Source: Bacteroidaceae bacterium (lineage in GTDB: Bacteria; Bacteroidota; Bacteroidia; Bacteroidales; Bacteroidaceae). Taken from it: a stretch of DNA of 64,000 nt. The stretch is taken from contig JAFXDG010000043.1 of NCBI GenBank assembly GCA_017521285.1, forward strand, positions 1 through 64,000. The letters run 5' to 3'. This document shows positions 54,302-63,878 of the stretch, one piece after another (within the stretch, counting starts at the first letter, position 1; each line of letters starts with the position of its first letter). A program made the position numbers and the translations under genes. A model generated the notes under the pieces. The model ran no database searches. It saw only the letters and a program-made list of their open reading frames with translations, and was not told where the DNA came from.

Positions 54302-54331
54302 TGGGGAATTGTGGGGAATTGTGTAACTTTA
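54302..54331 (+). promoter_or_regulatory. MraZ operator and dcw promoter
   Basis: TGGGG (54302-54306) and TGGGG (54312-54316) lie ten bases apart, the direct-repeat pattern by which MraZ binds upstream of its own gene. They are followed at once by TAACTTTA (54324-54331), a near match to the -7 element. Autoregulation by MraZ is thus likely. Confidence 0.7.
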
Positions 54332-54357
54332 CAGCCGAAAACTTCATTTTAAGTAAG

Positions 54358-54828
54358 GTGAGCAAACTTCAGTTCATAGGAAGCAGCGATGCAAAGGCCG
54401 ATTCAAAGGGTCGTGTGTTCCTTCCAGCCAACTTTCGTCACGTGATGCAAGAGGCTGGCGAGGAGAGTATGGTCATGCGCAAAGATGTATTCCAAGACTG
54501 TCTGGTAATTTATCCTGAAAGTGTATGGACGGAACAATTGAGCGTCCTACGCGCAAAACTGAGCCGTTGGAACAAGCAGGAACAACAGATATTCCGTCAA
54601 TTCGCAGCTGATGCAGAAATTCTGACCACCGATTCAAACGGTCGTATCCTGTTGCCCCGCCGTTATCGCGAGTTGGCAGGCATCAATATGGATGTCCGTT
54701 TCATCGGTATGGATGATACTATCGAAATTTGGGCCCGCGAAAAGATGGACATACCTTTCGTCGCTCCTGAAGAATTCGGGAATAAACTGGAAGAACTGAT
54801 GGAAACAGCGAAAGATTTCGCTCTATAA
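54358..54828 (+). CDS. mraZ: transcriptional regulator MraZ
   Basis: 156 residues with a GTG start at 54358; the longer open frame contains the operator and promoter, so it cannot be translated from this transcript. Two AbrB-like halves show the paired signatures 'DSKGRVFLPANFR' and 'DSNGRILLPRRYR'. MraZ represses the dcw cluster it leads. Length is typical (about 150). Confidence 0.92.
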   Translation: MSKLQFIGSSDAKADSKGRVFLPANFRHVMQEAGEESMVMRKDVFQDCLVIYPESVWTEQLSVLRAKLSRWNKQEQQIFRQFAADAEILTTDSNGRILLPRRYRELAGINMDVRFIGMDDTIEIWAREKMDIPFVAPEEFGNKLEELMETAKDFAL

Positions 54829-54874
54829 ATCTACAACAACTGGTATAGACACACTCAAAGAATATAATTGGCAA

Positions 54875-55813
54875 ATGAAAACATGCGCACAGATAACGAC
54901 TGCTGAAACATATCACGTCCCCGTGATGTTGCACGAGGCTGTAGATGGAATGGACATCCAGCCTGGCGGCATCTATGCTGACTTGACATTGGGGGGAGGC
55001 GGACACACCCGTGAAATACTCTCGCGTATGAATCAGAATGCCCACCTTTACGGATTTGACCAGGACGAAGATGCCGAACAGAATATACCCTCTGACGAAC
55101 GCTTCACTTTCGTACGAAGCAACTTCCGTTATTTGAGCAATTTCATGCGCTATTACGGAGCCGACGGTAAAGTGGATGCCATTCTGGCTGATTTAGGTGT
55201 ATCGTCGCATCATTTCGACGATTCTGAACGTGGGTTCTCTTTCCGCTTTGACGGGAAATTGGACATGCGCATGAACAAACGTGCCGGACGTACGGCCGCC
55301 GAACTGGTAAACACATTGAGTGAGGAAAAGTTGGCAGACATTTTTTACTTGTACGGAGAACTGAAAAACAGCCGCAAGTTAGCTTCAGCTATCGTAAAAG
55401 CACGGACAGACAAACAGATAGAGACCATTGGTGATTTTCTCAACATAGTGAAACCCATGTTCGGTCGCGAACGCGAGAAGAAGGAACTGTCCAAAGTGTT
55501 TCAAGCGCTACGCATTGAGGTCAATCAAGAAATGGAAGCTTTGCGCGAAATGCTGGAGTCATCCATCCGAGTATTAAAGCCCGGAGGCCGGTTGGTAGTA
55601 ATCACTTACCATTCATTGGAAGACCGCATGGTGAAAAACATCATGCGCACCGGTAATGTGGAAGGCCGCGCAGAACAAGATTTTTTTGGACGCATACAAG
55701 CGCCTCTGCGACAGGTCAACAACAAAGTGATAATACCTGGAGCAGATGAGTTGAAACGGAATCCGCGTTCACGAAGTGCCAAATTGAGAATTGCAGAGAA
55801 AATAGAACAATAG
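54875..55813 (+). CDS. rsmH: 16S rRNA (cytosine-1402 N4) methyltransferase
   Basis: 312 residues. Formerly mraW, it methylates C1402 in the ribosomal P site. The start 'HVPVMLHEAVDGM' and the SAM-binding 'YADLTLGGGGHT' are family markers; 'LADLGVSSHHFDD-ERGFSFR' and 'LVVITYHSLEDRMVKN' follow. Second gene of the dcw cluster, 46 bases after mraZ. Confidence 0.96.
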   Translation: MKTCAQITTAETYHVPVMLHEAVDGMDIQPGGIYADLTLGGGGHTREILSRMNQNAHLYGFDQDEDAEQNIPSDERFTFVRSNFRYLSNFMRYYGADGKVDAILADLGVSSHHFDDSERGFSFRFDGKLDMRMNKRAGRTAAELVNTLSEEKLADIFYLYGELKNSRKLASAIVKARTDKQIETIGDFLNIVKPMFGREREKKELSKVFQALRIEVNQEMEALREMLESSIRVLKPGGRLVVITYHSLEDRMVKNIMRTGNVEGRAEQDFFGRIQAPLRQVNNKVIIPGADELKRNPRSRSAKLRIAEKIEQ

Positions 55814-55824
55814 AGCTTCGCATC

Positions 55825-56220
55825 ATGAAAGAAGATATGATACAAACAGAACAAACTGGAGTTTCTCCCTCTACAGAGGAAGCCAAAGAGAGTGCTCCTG
55901 TCACTTCAGGGAAAAAATTGACCTTGAAGAAAATCTTCTTGGGCGATTTTCTCATCAATGACCTGTTGCGCCGACAAGCGAAACTTCTCCTGTTGGTTAC
56001 AATCTATACTGTAATCTACATTAGTAACCGATATTCATTCCAACAGGAAATGATAGAAATAGACAAATTGAAAAAGCAATTGACAGACATCAAATATGAT
56101 GCTTTGACACGTTCAAGCGAACTGACCGAGCGAACCAGACAATCGCGTATTGAAGAGTATGTGTCGGCAGAACACAGTGATTTACAGACATCGACGGCCC
56201 CCCCATACGTAATCGATTGA
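55825..56220 (+). CDS. ftsL: cell-division protein FtsL-like
   Basis: 131 residues with a charged, disordered N-terminal part (about 1-45), one membrane helix (about 53-70, 'LLLLVTIYTVIYIS') and a coiled-coil-like periplasmic region rich in Leu, Glu and Arg. The position between rsmH and ftsI is that of FtsL, which links FtsB/FtsQ to FtsI at the septum. Sequence alone is weak, as FtsL diverges fast; it is called by position and layout. Confidence 0.82.
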   Translation: MKEDMIQTEQTGVSPSTEEAKESAPVTSGKKLTLKKIFLGDFLINDLLRRQAKLLLLVTIYTVIYISNRYSFQQEMIEIDKLKKQLTDIKYDALTRSSELTERTRQSRIEEYVSAEHSDLQTSTAPPYVID

Positions 56221-56242
56221 TAACTAAAAAGAATTTGCATTT

Positions 56243-58396
56243 ATGGACTTTAAGAAGAGCACATCCATCAGATATTTAGCCATTGTCGCCTTATTGGTGA
56301 TAGTGGGCATATCTGTTATTGTACGTGCCGGATTCTTAATGTTCGTCAAACGAGGATATTGGGAACAGGTTGCAGACCGTTTCGTAAAAGAGAACGTGGT
56401 GGTAAAGCCCAACAGAGGTAACATACTCTCAGAAGACGGCCAACTGATGGCCAGTAGTTTGCCTGAATATCGGATTTACATGGACTTTATGACCTCAGAG
56501 TCAAAAAAGTTTCCTGCGCGTCGGGAAAAAGACCAGCACCGTCGTGATACGCTGTTAAAGAACAACATAAATGAAATCAGTGAAGGACTTCACCGCATTT
56601 TCCCTGATCGGACAGCTGCGGAATTCAAAGCCCATTTGCTCAAAGGACGTGAACGGAAAAGCAGGAACTGGCAGATTTACCCCAAGCGCATTTCGTACAT
56701 CCAGTATAAGGAAGTGAAAAAGCTTCCCGTATTCCGTTTGAACCAATACACCGGCGGATTTATCGGTAAAAGTTTCAATCGTCGGAAAAAACCGTTTGGC
56801 TCACTGGCCATGCGTACACTTGGAGATACATTTGCCGGTTATCCGGATTCTGCCAAGAATGGTTTGGAATTGGCTTATGATTCAATTCTGAAAGGAAAAA
56901 CCGGACTGACCCATCGACAAAAGGTTATGAACAAATACCTGAACATCGTGGATGTCCCGGCCGTAGATGGATGTGATATCGTGAGTACCATCAACGTAAA
57001 CATGCAAGACATTGCAGAAAAAGCATTGGTGGATAAAATGAAAGAATTGAATGCCGACATGGGAGTAGTCATCCTGATGGAAGTAGCAACAGGCGAAGTT
57101 CGTGCTATCGTAAACATGAGTAAAGCAGGAGACGGCAACTATTACGAAATGAACAATCATGCCATTTCCACACGTATGGAACCCGGTTCTACATTCAAAA
57201 CAGCCTCCATTCTCGTAGCTCTTGATGACGGAGTGGTAGATACAACTGAAATCGTAGATACAGGAACGGGAGTTTACATGATGCACGGAAGCCCCATGAA
57301 AGACCATAACTGGTACAGAGGCGGCTATCAGAAAATTTCGTTGCCACGGATATTAGGGGTGTCGTCAAACATCGGAGTTTCACGCATCATTGATGAAAAA
57401 TATGCCGACAATCCAACCAAATTTGTGGAAGGATTATACCGTATAGGCATAGGCGAGCCATTGAATCTGGAAATTCCTGGTTACCAACCTCCCATTATCC
57501 GCTATCCTAACAAGCAAAATTGGTGGAAAACAACATTGGCCTGGATGTCCATTGGATACGAGACTCAAATAGCCCCCATCAATACTTTAGCATTCTACAA
57601 TGCGATTGCAAACAATGGCCGAATGGTGAAACCGCGATTTGTAAAAGCCATTATGCGGGACGGGGAAGTCATTGAAGAATTTCCTGTGGAAGTGTTGAAA
57701 GAATCCATCTGCTCATCCAGTGCATTAAAAAAAATGCAAGACATGTTGGAAGGAGTGGTAAGCAAAGGATTGGGAAAACAAGCCGGCTCAAAACAATTTC
57801 ACGTGTCGGGAAAGACAGGAACCGCCCAAGTGGCACAGGGAGCGGGAGGTTACAAAAGTGGAGCTATGCAATATTTGGTTAGTTTTTGCGGATATTTTCC
57901 TTCAGAAAATCCTCAATATAGCTGTATCGTCGCTATCCGTAAGCCTGGATATCCCGCTTCAGGTGGTGGTATGGCAGGCCCGGTATTCAGTCGGATTGCC
58001 GAACGGGTGATGGCTGGTAGCCTGCAACGTAACCTGACAGAAGCCATAGACAGCAATACGATAGTAATTCCTGATGTAAAAAACGGTGACCTCAATGAAG
58101 CACGTTATATACTACGCGAATTGGATGTTGAAAACGAATGGGAGGGAGAATATGACGAAGAAAATGCATTCGGACAAGCGAACATGACAACTAACGGTGT
58201 GGAATTGACCCGTATGGAAACCTCTACAGGAAGTGTTCCAAACGTAAAAGGAATGGGAGCTAAAGACGCTGTATATCTGATGGAAAAATGCGGCTTGAAA
58301 GTACAATTAAGCGGTATTGGGAAAGTGCGGTCACAAAGTATTCCAGCAGGAACAAAACCAATAAAAGGACGAACCGTAAAATTAGTGTTGAAATAA
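56243..58396 (+). CDS. ftsI: division-specific peptidoglycan transpeptidase FtsI (PBP3) with PASTA domain
   Basis: 717 residues. One N-terminal membrane helix (about 11-32), a pedestal region, and the transpeptidase domain with the catalytic Ser316 in 'EPGSTFKT', the SSN motif at 374-376 and KTG at 524-526. The last 55 residues form a PASTA domain ('PNVKGMGAKDAVYLMEKCG'), usual in Bacteroidetes FtsI and absent in E. coli. It performs the septal cross-linking step with FtsW. Confidence 0.95.
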   Translation: MDFKKSTSIRYLAIVALLVIVGISVIVRAGFLMFVKRGYWEQVADRFVKENVVVKPNRGNILSEDGQLMASSLPEYRIYMDFMTSESKKFPARREKDQHRRDTLLKNNINEISEGLHRIFPDRTAAEFKAHLLKGRERKSRNWQIYPKRISYIQYKEVKKLPVFRLNQYTGGFIGKSFNRRKKPFGSLAMRTLGDTFAGYPDSAKNGLELAYDSILKGKTGLTHRQKVMNKYLNIVDVPAVDGCDIVSTINVNMQDIAEKALVDKMKELNADMGVVILMEVATGEVRAIVNMSKAGDGNYYEMNNHAISTRMEPGSTFKTASILVALDDGVVDTTEIVDTGTGVYMMHGSPMKDHNWYRGGYQKISLPRILGVSSNIGVSRIIDEKYADNPTKFVEGLYRIGIGEPLNLEIPGYQPPIIRYPNKQNWWKTTLAWMSIGYETQIAPINTLAFYNAIANNGRMVKPRFVKAIMRDGEVIEEFPVEVLKESICSSSALKKMQDMLEGVVSKGLGKQAGSKQFHVSGKTGTAQVAQGAGGYKSGAMQYLVSFCGYFPSENPQYSCIVAIRKPGYPASGGGMAGPVFSRIAERVMAGSLQRNLTEAIDSNTIVIPDVKNGDLNEARYILRELDVENEWEGEYDEENAFGQANMTTNGVELTRMETSTGSVPNVKGMGAKDAVYLMEKCGLKVQLSGIGKVRSQSIPAGTKPIKGRTVKLVLK

Positions 58397-58399
58397 ATC

Positions 58400-58422
58400 T
58401 ATTAATATAATAAGGTATAGAA
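58400..58422. repeat. 23-base AT-rich element before murE
   Basis: Identical over 23 bases to the element at 24045-24067 and starting four bases after the ftsI stop. It sits 8 bases before the murE start codon, where it may affect translation or coupling. Confidence 0.6.
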
Positions 58423-58429
58423 TAATCAA

Positions 58430-59890
58430 ATGAAACTACAAGATATCATCAATGGACTGAAGACAACCAAGATTATTGGAGACACGTCTATAAATATCAA
58501 TGAGTTGCATATTGACTCACGCAAAGTGACAGAAGGCAATCTTTTCATTGCAATGAAAGGAACGCAATCAGATGGGCACATGTTTATACCTAAGGCCATT
58601 GAAGCAGGAGCCAAAGCTGTCTTGTGCGAATATATACCGGAAGAGATTACTCTTCAAGAAAACTCAGTTTCTTTTATCTGTGTACCAAACACAGAAGAGA
58701 TTACAGGCAAAGTGGCCACCCAATTCTACGGGAATCCTACCAAACAGTTAAAATTGATAGGAGTTACAGGTACTAATGGAAAAACGACCATAGCCACACT
58801 ACTGTTTCAAATGTTCCGCCAAATGGGACATAAAGTAGGATTGCTTTCTACCGTATGCAATTATATAGAAGAACAGAAGATACCTGCCACACACACAACT
58901 CCTGATCCTATCACTTTGAATCGTTTGTTATCCAAAATGGTAGAATCAGGATGTGAATATGCTTTCATGGAAGTAAGTTCACATGCCATAGCCCAACATC
59001 GTATAGCAGGATTAGACTTTGCGGGAGGAATTTTCACTAACTTGACACGTGATCATTTAGATTACCATAAAACGGTTGAGAATTATCTGAAAGCAAAGAA
59101 AATGTTCTTTGACAATTTATCCAAAGACGCATTTGTCGTCACAAACATAGACGATAAAAATGGTCAAGTAATGACACAAAACACTGCAGCTAAAGTTGCG
59201 ACTTACTCACAAAGAAGCCTTAGTGATTTTAAAGGCCGTATTATAGAAAGTCATCTTGATGGAATGCTCATTGACTTCGATGGGCAGGAAACAGCTGTAC
59301 AATTCGTAGGAAAATTTAATGCCAGCAATCTGTTAGCCGTATATGGAACGGCAATAATGTTAGGAAAAGACGCGGAGGAAACATTGCGTGTTCTGAGTAC
59401 ATTAACACCAGTTTCAGGACGATTTGAAACCATACGTTCCCCCAAAGGAATAACTGCTATTGTGGATTATGCGCACACACCTGACGCTATCGCCAATGTG
59501 TTAGGAAGCATTCAGGAAGTGGTCGGATCACACGGAGAAATCATTACCGTAGTGGGAGCCGGCGGAAACCGCGATAAAGGAAAACGCCCCTTAATGGCAC
59601 AAGAAGCAATAAAAAGAAGTAACAGGTTAATCATCACCTCAGACAATCCTCGTTACGAAGAGCCGACAGACATCATCAATGATATGCTATTGGGATTATC
59701 AGATGAGCAACTTAGGAACACACTGAGTATAACAGACCGGCGTGAAGCCATACGGACAGCTTGTATGATGGCAAAATCTGGTGATGTTATTTTGGTTGCA
59801 GGAAAAGGGCATGAAGATTATCAAGAGATAAAAGGAGTAAAATATCACTTTGATGATAAAGAGGAAATAAAAAAAGCAATGGGAGTGTAA
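58430..59890 (+). CDS. murE: UDP-MurNAc-L-Ala-D-Glu:meso-diaminopimelate ligase
   Basis: 486 residues. Adds the third residue of the stem peptide. The ATP-binding '[15 protein letters not shown]' and the specificity motif 'SDNPRYEEP' are present; DNPR marks meso-diaminopimelate as the substrate (lysine-type enzymes differ there), matching the expected Gram-negative peptidoglycan. It starts 33 bases after ftsI and ends 4 bases before mraY. Confidence 0.96.
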   Translation: MKLQDIINGLKTTKIIGDTSININELHIDSRKVTEGNLFIAMKGTQSDGHMFIPKAIEAGAKAVLCEYIPEEITLQENSVSFICVPNTEEITGKVATQFYGNPTKQLKLIGVTGTNGKTTIATLLFQMFRQMGHKVGLLSTVCNYIEEQKIPATHTTPDPITLNRLLSKMVESGCEYAFMEVSSHAIAQHRIAGLDFAGGIFTNLTRDHLDYHKTVENYLKAKKMFFDNLSKDAFVVTNIDDKNGQVMTQNTAAKVATYSQRSLSDFKGRIIESHLDGMLIDFDGQETAVQFVGKFNASNLLAVYGTAIMLGKDAEETLRVLSTLTPVSGRFETIRSPKGITAIVDYAHTPDAIANVLGSIQEVVGSHGEIITVVGAGGNRDKGKRPLMAQEAIKRSNRLIITSDNPRYEEPTDIINDMLLGLSDEQLRNTLSITDRREAIRTACMMAKSGDVILVAGKGHEDYQEIKGVKYHFDDKEEIKKAMGV

Positions 59891-59894
59891 GAAG

Positions 59895-61163
59895 ATGTTA
59901 TACTATTTATTCAAACATTTGGAACAATGGGATGTGTCCGGAGCACGTATCATGGGATACGTATCATTCCGGTCACTGATGGCTGTAATATTAGCATTGC
60001 TGATTTCTGCCATTTTCGGAGAGTATTTTATCAAACTCTTGAAAAGAAAACAAATAACAGAGACACAACGTGATGCAAGCATAGACCCCTTTGGAGTGGA
60101 GAAAAAGGGAGTTCCATCCATGGGTGGAGTCATCATCATTGTGGCCATATTAGTACCTTGTTTGCTATTAGGGAAATTGGAGAACATCTATATGCAACTG
60201 ATGTTAATTACTACGATTTGGTTGGGAGCATTGGGATTCGCAGACGATTACATAAAGATTTTCCATCACAACAAAGAAGGATTACATGGACGATTCAAGA
60301 TTATTGGACAAGTAGGATTAGGACTTATAGTGGGATTGACCCTCTATTTGAGCCCGGATGTGACAATTCGTGAAAATATAGAAGTAAACAAACAGGGTAC
60401 ACAAATAGAAGTTGTACATAAAAGTGAACCACAAAAATCCACTAAAACAACCATTCCCTTCTTTAAGAATAATAACTTGGATTATGCCGATTTTGTAGCA
60501 TTCATGGGAGAACATGCACAAACAGCAGGATGGATTCTATTCGTAATTGTTACTATTTTAGTGGTAACTGCGGTTTCAAACGGAGCCAATCTGAATGATG
60601 GAATGGATGGCATGGCTGCGGGAAATAGTGCAATTATAGGAGTTACGCTTGGTATTTTAGCTTATGTGTCAAGCCACACTGGATACGCATCATATCTGAA
60701 CATCATGTACATACCAGGAAGTGAAGAACTGGTAATCTTCAGTTGTGCATTTATCGGAGCGCTCATCGGTTTTTTATGGTACAATGCCTTCCCAGCACAA
60801 GTGTTTATGGGCGACACCGGCAGTCTGACTATAGGAGGAATCATTGCTGTATTGGCTATCATCATACATAAGGAATTACTAATTCCCATTTTATGCGGAG
60901 TCTTTTTAGTGGAAAACCTAAGTGTAATCCTACAAGTGAGATACTTTAAAAAATGGAAAAAACGGGGAGAGAAAAGACGAATATTCAAACGGACTCCCAT
61001 ACATGATCATTTCCGTACATTGCCAACCATGTTAGATCCCGAATGCAAATATCTGATAACAAAACCAACTGCGGTTTTTCATGAGTCAAAAATTACGGTC
61101 AGATTTTGGATTGTTACCATAGTATTGGCAGCCATTACGATAATTACATTGAAAATACGATAA
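59895..61163 (+). CDS. mraY: phospho-MurNAc-pentapeptide translocase
   Basis: 422 residues with about ten membrane helices, longer than the E. coli enzyme (360). The extra length includes a polar loop at about residues 150-200 ('NIEVNKQGTQIEVVHKSEPQ'), characteristic of Bacteroidetes. Active-site Asp residues are in 'GFADDYIKI' and 'NLNDGMDGMA', and 'FMGDTGSL' carries the third. It makes lipid I at the inner membrane. Confidence 0.96.
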   Translation: MLYYLFKHLEQWDVSGARIMGYVSFRSLMAVILALLISAIFGEYFIKLLKRKQITETQRDASIDPFGVEKKGVPSMGGVIIIVAILVPCLLLGKLENIYMQLMLITTIWLGALGFADDYIKIFHHNKEGLHGRFKIIGQVGLGLIVGLTLYLSPDVTIRENIEVNKQGTQIEVVHKSEPQKSTKTTIPFFKNNNLDYADFVAFMGEHAQTAGWILFVIVTILVVTAVSNGANLNDGMDGMAAGNSAIIGVTLGILAYVSSHTGYASYLNIMYIPGSEELVIFSCAFIGALIGFLWYNAFPAQVFMGDTGSLTIGGIIAVLAIIIHKELLIPILCGVFLVENLSVILQVRYFKKWKKRGEKRRIFKRTPIHDHFRTLPTMLDPECKYLITKPTAVFHESKITVRFWIVTIVLAAITIITLKIR

Positions 61164-61209
61164 CACACGGGCTGTCGATACGCCAAAATGAACAAAAAAG
61201 AAAACAGGC

Positions 61210-62550
61210 ATGGAAGAAAAAATAAAAATAGTCATATTAGGAGCTGGAGAAAGTGGAACTGGTGCTGCAGTATTAGCTCAGAAACAAGGTATGGATGTAT
61301 TCGTAACAGACATGGGGAACATCAAACCCGAATATAAGGATTTGATGGACCGCTATCAGATACCTTGGGAAGAGGGGAAGCATACGGAAGAAATTGTACT
61401 GGCAGCAAACGAAGTAATAAAAAGTCCAGGAATTCCAGATGAAGCACCAATCGTGAAGAAAATTAAAGAGCGGGGTATTCCTGTCATTTCGGAAATAGAA
61501 TTTGCCGGACGATATACTGATGCAAAAATGGTGTGTATCACGGGAAGTAACGGGAAAACAACGACAACCTCGCTTATATATCACATATTCAAGCAAGCGG
61601 GAATGAACGTCGGATTGGCCGGAAATATCGGAAGAAGTCTGGCTTTGCAGGTTGCGTTGGAAAACCACGAATACTATGTGATAGAACTGAGCAGCTTCCA
61701 ATTGGACAACATGTATAAGTTCAGAGCGCATATAGCCGTATTGATGAACATCACACCTGACCATCTGGACAGATACGGAAACGATATGCAAAACTATGTT
61801 GATGCAAAATTCAGAATCATACAGAATCAGACAGAGGAAGATGCATTCGTATTTTGGAATGATGACCCTATCATCCGACGTGAATTGGAAAAATACGGCA
61901 TACAAGCACGGCTTTGTCCTTTTGCCGAAGCTAAAGAAAAGGGATTGGTCGCTTATACAGAAGAGGAGAAAGTATGCTTCACCCAACCGACCAGTTTCAA
62001 CATGGAACAAGAGGAGTTGGCTTTGACAGGAGTACACAATCTGTACAATTCCATGGCAGCAGGTATATCGGCCAATTTGGCAGGAATACGCAAAGAGGAC
62101 ATCCGCCAAGCATTGGGAACATTCAAAGGAGTTGAACACAGATTGGAACATGTATGCAGAGTAAGGGGAGTAGATTATATCAATGACTCGAAAGCTACGA
62201 ATGTGAATTCATGCTGGTACGCTTTGCAAAGCATGACATCTCCAACCATCTTGATTTTAGGAGGTAAAGATAAAGGAAATGATTATAGCGAAATAAGAGA
62301 ATTAGCAAGAGAAAAATGTAAAGCATTCATCTATATGGGGCTACACAATGAGAAACTACACGAAAGTTTTGATTCATTGGGACTGCCTATAGTCGATGTG
62401 CAGAGCATGAAAGATGCCGTAGAAGCAGCATACCGAATGGCGGAACCGGGTGATACAGTCTTGTTGAGTCCATGTTGTGCAAGCTTCGACCTTTTCACCA
62501 GCTATGAGGACAGAGGACGGCAATTCAAAAAATGTGTGAGAGAATTATAA
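61210..62550 (+). CDS. murD: UDP-MurNAc-L-alanine:D-glutamate ligase
   Basis: 446 residues. Shows the Rossmann-type opening 'VILGAGESGTGAAVLAQ', the ATP loop 'CITGSNGKTTTTSL', and the conserved 'NDSKATNVNS' and 'LSPCCASFDLF' near the end. Adds D-Glu to the nucleotide precursor in the cytoplasm. 46 bases after mraY. Confidence 0.96.
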   Translation: MEEKIKIVILGAGESGTGAAVLAQKQGMDVFVTDMGNIKPEYKDLMDRYQIPWEEGKHTEEIVLAANEVIKSPGIPDEAPIVKKIKERGIPVISEIEFAGRYTDAKMVCITGSNGKTTTTSLIYHIFKQAGMNVGLAGNIGRSLALQVALENHEYYVIELSSFQLDNMYKFRAHIAVLMNITPDHLDRYGNDMQNYVDAKFRIIQNQTEEDAFVFWNDDPIIRRELEKYGIQARLCPFAEAKEKGLVAYTEEEKVCFTQPTSFNMEQEELALTGVHNLYNSMAAGISANLAGIRKEDIRQALGTFKGVEHRLEHVCRVRGVDYINDSKATNVNSCWYALQSMTSPTILILGGKDKGNDYSEIRELAREKCKAFIYMGLHNEKLHESFDSLGLPIVDVQSMKDAVEAAYRMAEPGDTVLLSPCCASFDLFTSYEDRGRQFKKCVREL

Positions 62551-62604
62551 TGATGGCAATGACATTCATAGCCATGACCAATAGCCATAAACGAAAGACA
62601 AAAA

Positions 62605-63855
62605 ATGGATTTACTGAAATCTCTATTTAAAGGCGACAAAGTCATTTGGGGCGTATTCCTGATGCTGTGCATGATATCAGTCATAGAAGTGTTCAGTGCA
62701 GCCAGTACACTCACCTACAAGAGCGGTGATTACTGGGCGCCTATCTCCGGACATCTGTTATACATGATGTTGGGGGCCGGAGTTGTATTGATTGTACACA
62801 AGATGCCTTGCAAACTTTTCAGACTGATACCGGTTTTAGCATTGCCGACTGCTGCAGTCTTACTATCCATAACCATGCTTTTTGGTGAAAAAGTGAATGG
62901 GGCAGGCCGATGGTTGGCTATTGGTGGAATAAACTTTCAGCCATCGGAATTAGGGAAATTGGCAGTAATCAGTTCGACCGCGTTGATTTTGGCTATGATG
63001 CAAGAAGAAAAAGGAGCCAATCCACGGGCTTTCAAATACATCATGTGGATAACAGGAGTAACCTGTTTATTGATTGCACCAGAGAATTTCTCCACGGCTG
63101 GTATGTTATTCGGAGTAACAGTTCTGATGATGTTCATCGGACGAGTACCCTTCAAGCAATTAGGTAAAATGCTGGGAAGTATAGCCTTGATTGCCGGATT
63201 GAGCGGAGCAGCTCTCTTTGCTACTCCAAACGAAGTATTGGATGACATTCCAGGACTACACCGTGCTGTCACTTGGAAGAATCGTTTGGCCGGATTCGGA
63301 GGAAACGGTGAAGTGGCTCCCGAAGACTATGACATCAACAAAAATGCCCAAGTGGCGCATGCCAACATTGCAATAGCTACCAGCCATTTGATTGGCAAAA
63401 TGCCAGGAAATTCTGTAGAGCGCGACTTCTTATCGCAAGCCTTCTCTGATTTCATATATGCCATCATCATCGAAGAATTGGGATTATTAGGAGGCGCATT
63501 CGTGGTATTTCTATACATTGTACTATTACTCAGGACAGGAAGGATTGCAGGACAATGTGACAAAAAATACCTGTCGCTCATGGTTATGGGGTTAGCTCTG
63601 CTACTCGTTAGCCAAGCTATGCTGAACATGATGGTGGCCGTAGGATTATTTCCCGTAACAGGACAACCACTTCCACTCATCAGTAAAGGAGGAACAAGTA
63701 CCCTCATCAACAGTGCCTACATTGGCATAATTTTGAGCGTAAGCCGATATGTAGAAAAGAAGAAAGAAGAAGAATTGGCTATTAGTCAAAATAATGACGA
63801 AGACAGAGGCAATGAAAACCAAAGTCTTGAGCCTGTAGCCATAGTTCTTAATTAA
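62605..63855 (+). CDS. ftsW: lipid II polymerase FtsW
   Basis: 416 residues, SEDS-family membrane protein with about ten helices. 'GAGRWLAIGGINFQPSELGK' (in 'NGAGRWL' and following) and 'TSHLIGKMPGNSVERDFLSQ' region, then 'FPVTGQPLPLISKGGTS' are the family markers. It polymerises lipid II at the septum with FtsI. The C-terminal 35 residues are charged and hydrophilic. Named by position in the cluster between murD and murG. Confidence 0.93.
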   Translation: MDLLKSLFKGDKVIWGVFLMLCMISVIEVFSAASTLTYKSGDYWAPISGHLLYMMLGAGVVLIVHKMPCKLFRLIPVLALPTAAVLLSITMLFGEKVNGAGRWLAIGGINFQPSELGKLAVISSTALILAMMQEEKGANPRAFKYIMWITGVTCLLIAPENFSTAGMLFGVTVLMMFIGRVPFKQLGKMLGSIALIAGLSGAALFATPNEVLDDIPGLHRAVTWKNRLAGFGGNGEVAPEDYDINKNAQVAHANIAIATSHLIGKMPGNSVERDFLSQAFSDFIYAIIIEELGLLGGAFVVFLYIVLLLRTGRIAGQCDKKYLSLMVMGLALLLVSQAMLNMMVAVGLFPVTGQPLPLISKGGTSTLINSAYIGIILSVSRYVEKKKEEELAISQNNDEDRGNENQSLEPVAIVLN

Positions 63856-63878
63856 GGATTCATCATATTCATACAGAA

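Noticed and set aside
54301..54357. Longer N-terminus for MraZ
   Set aside because: It would include the operator and -7 promoter element; the family N-terminus starts at GTG 54358.
61273..62151. 292-codon minus-strand frame opposite murD
   Set aside because: murD is unmistakable; the antisense frame is Cys/His/Phe-rich, typical of shadow frames.
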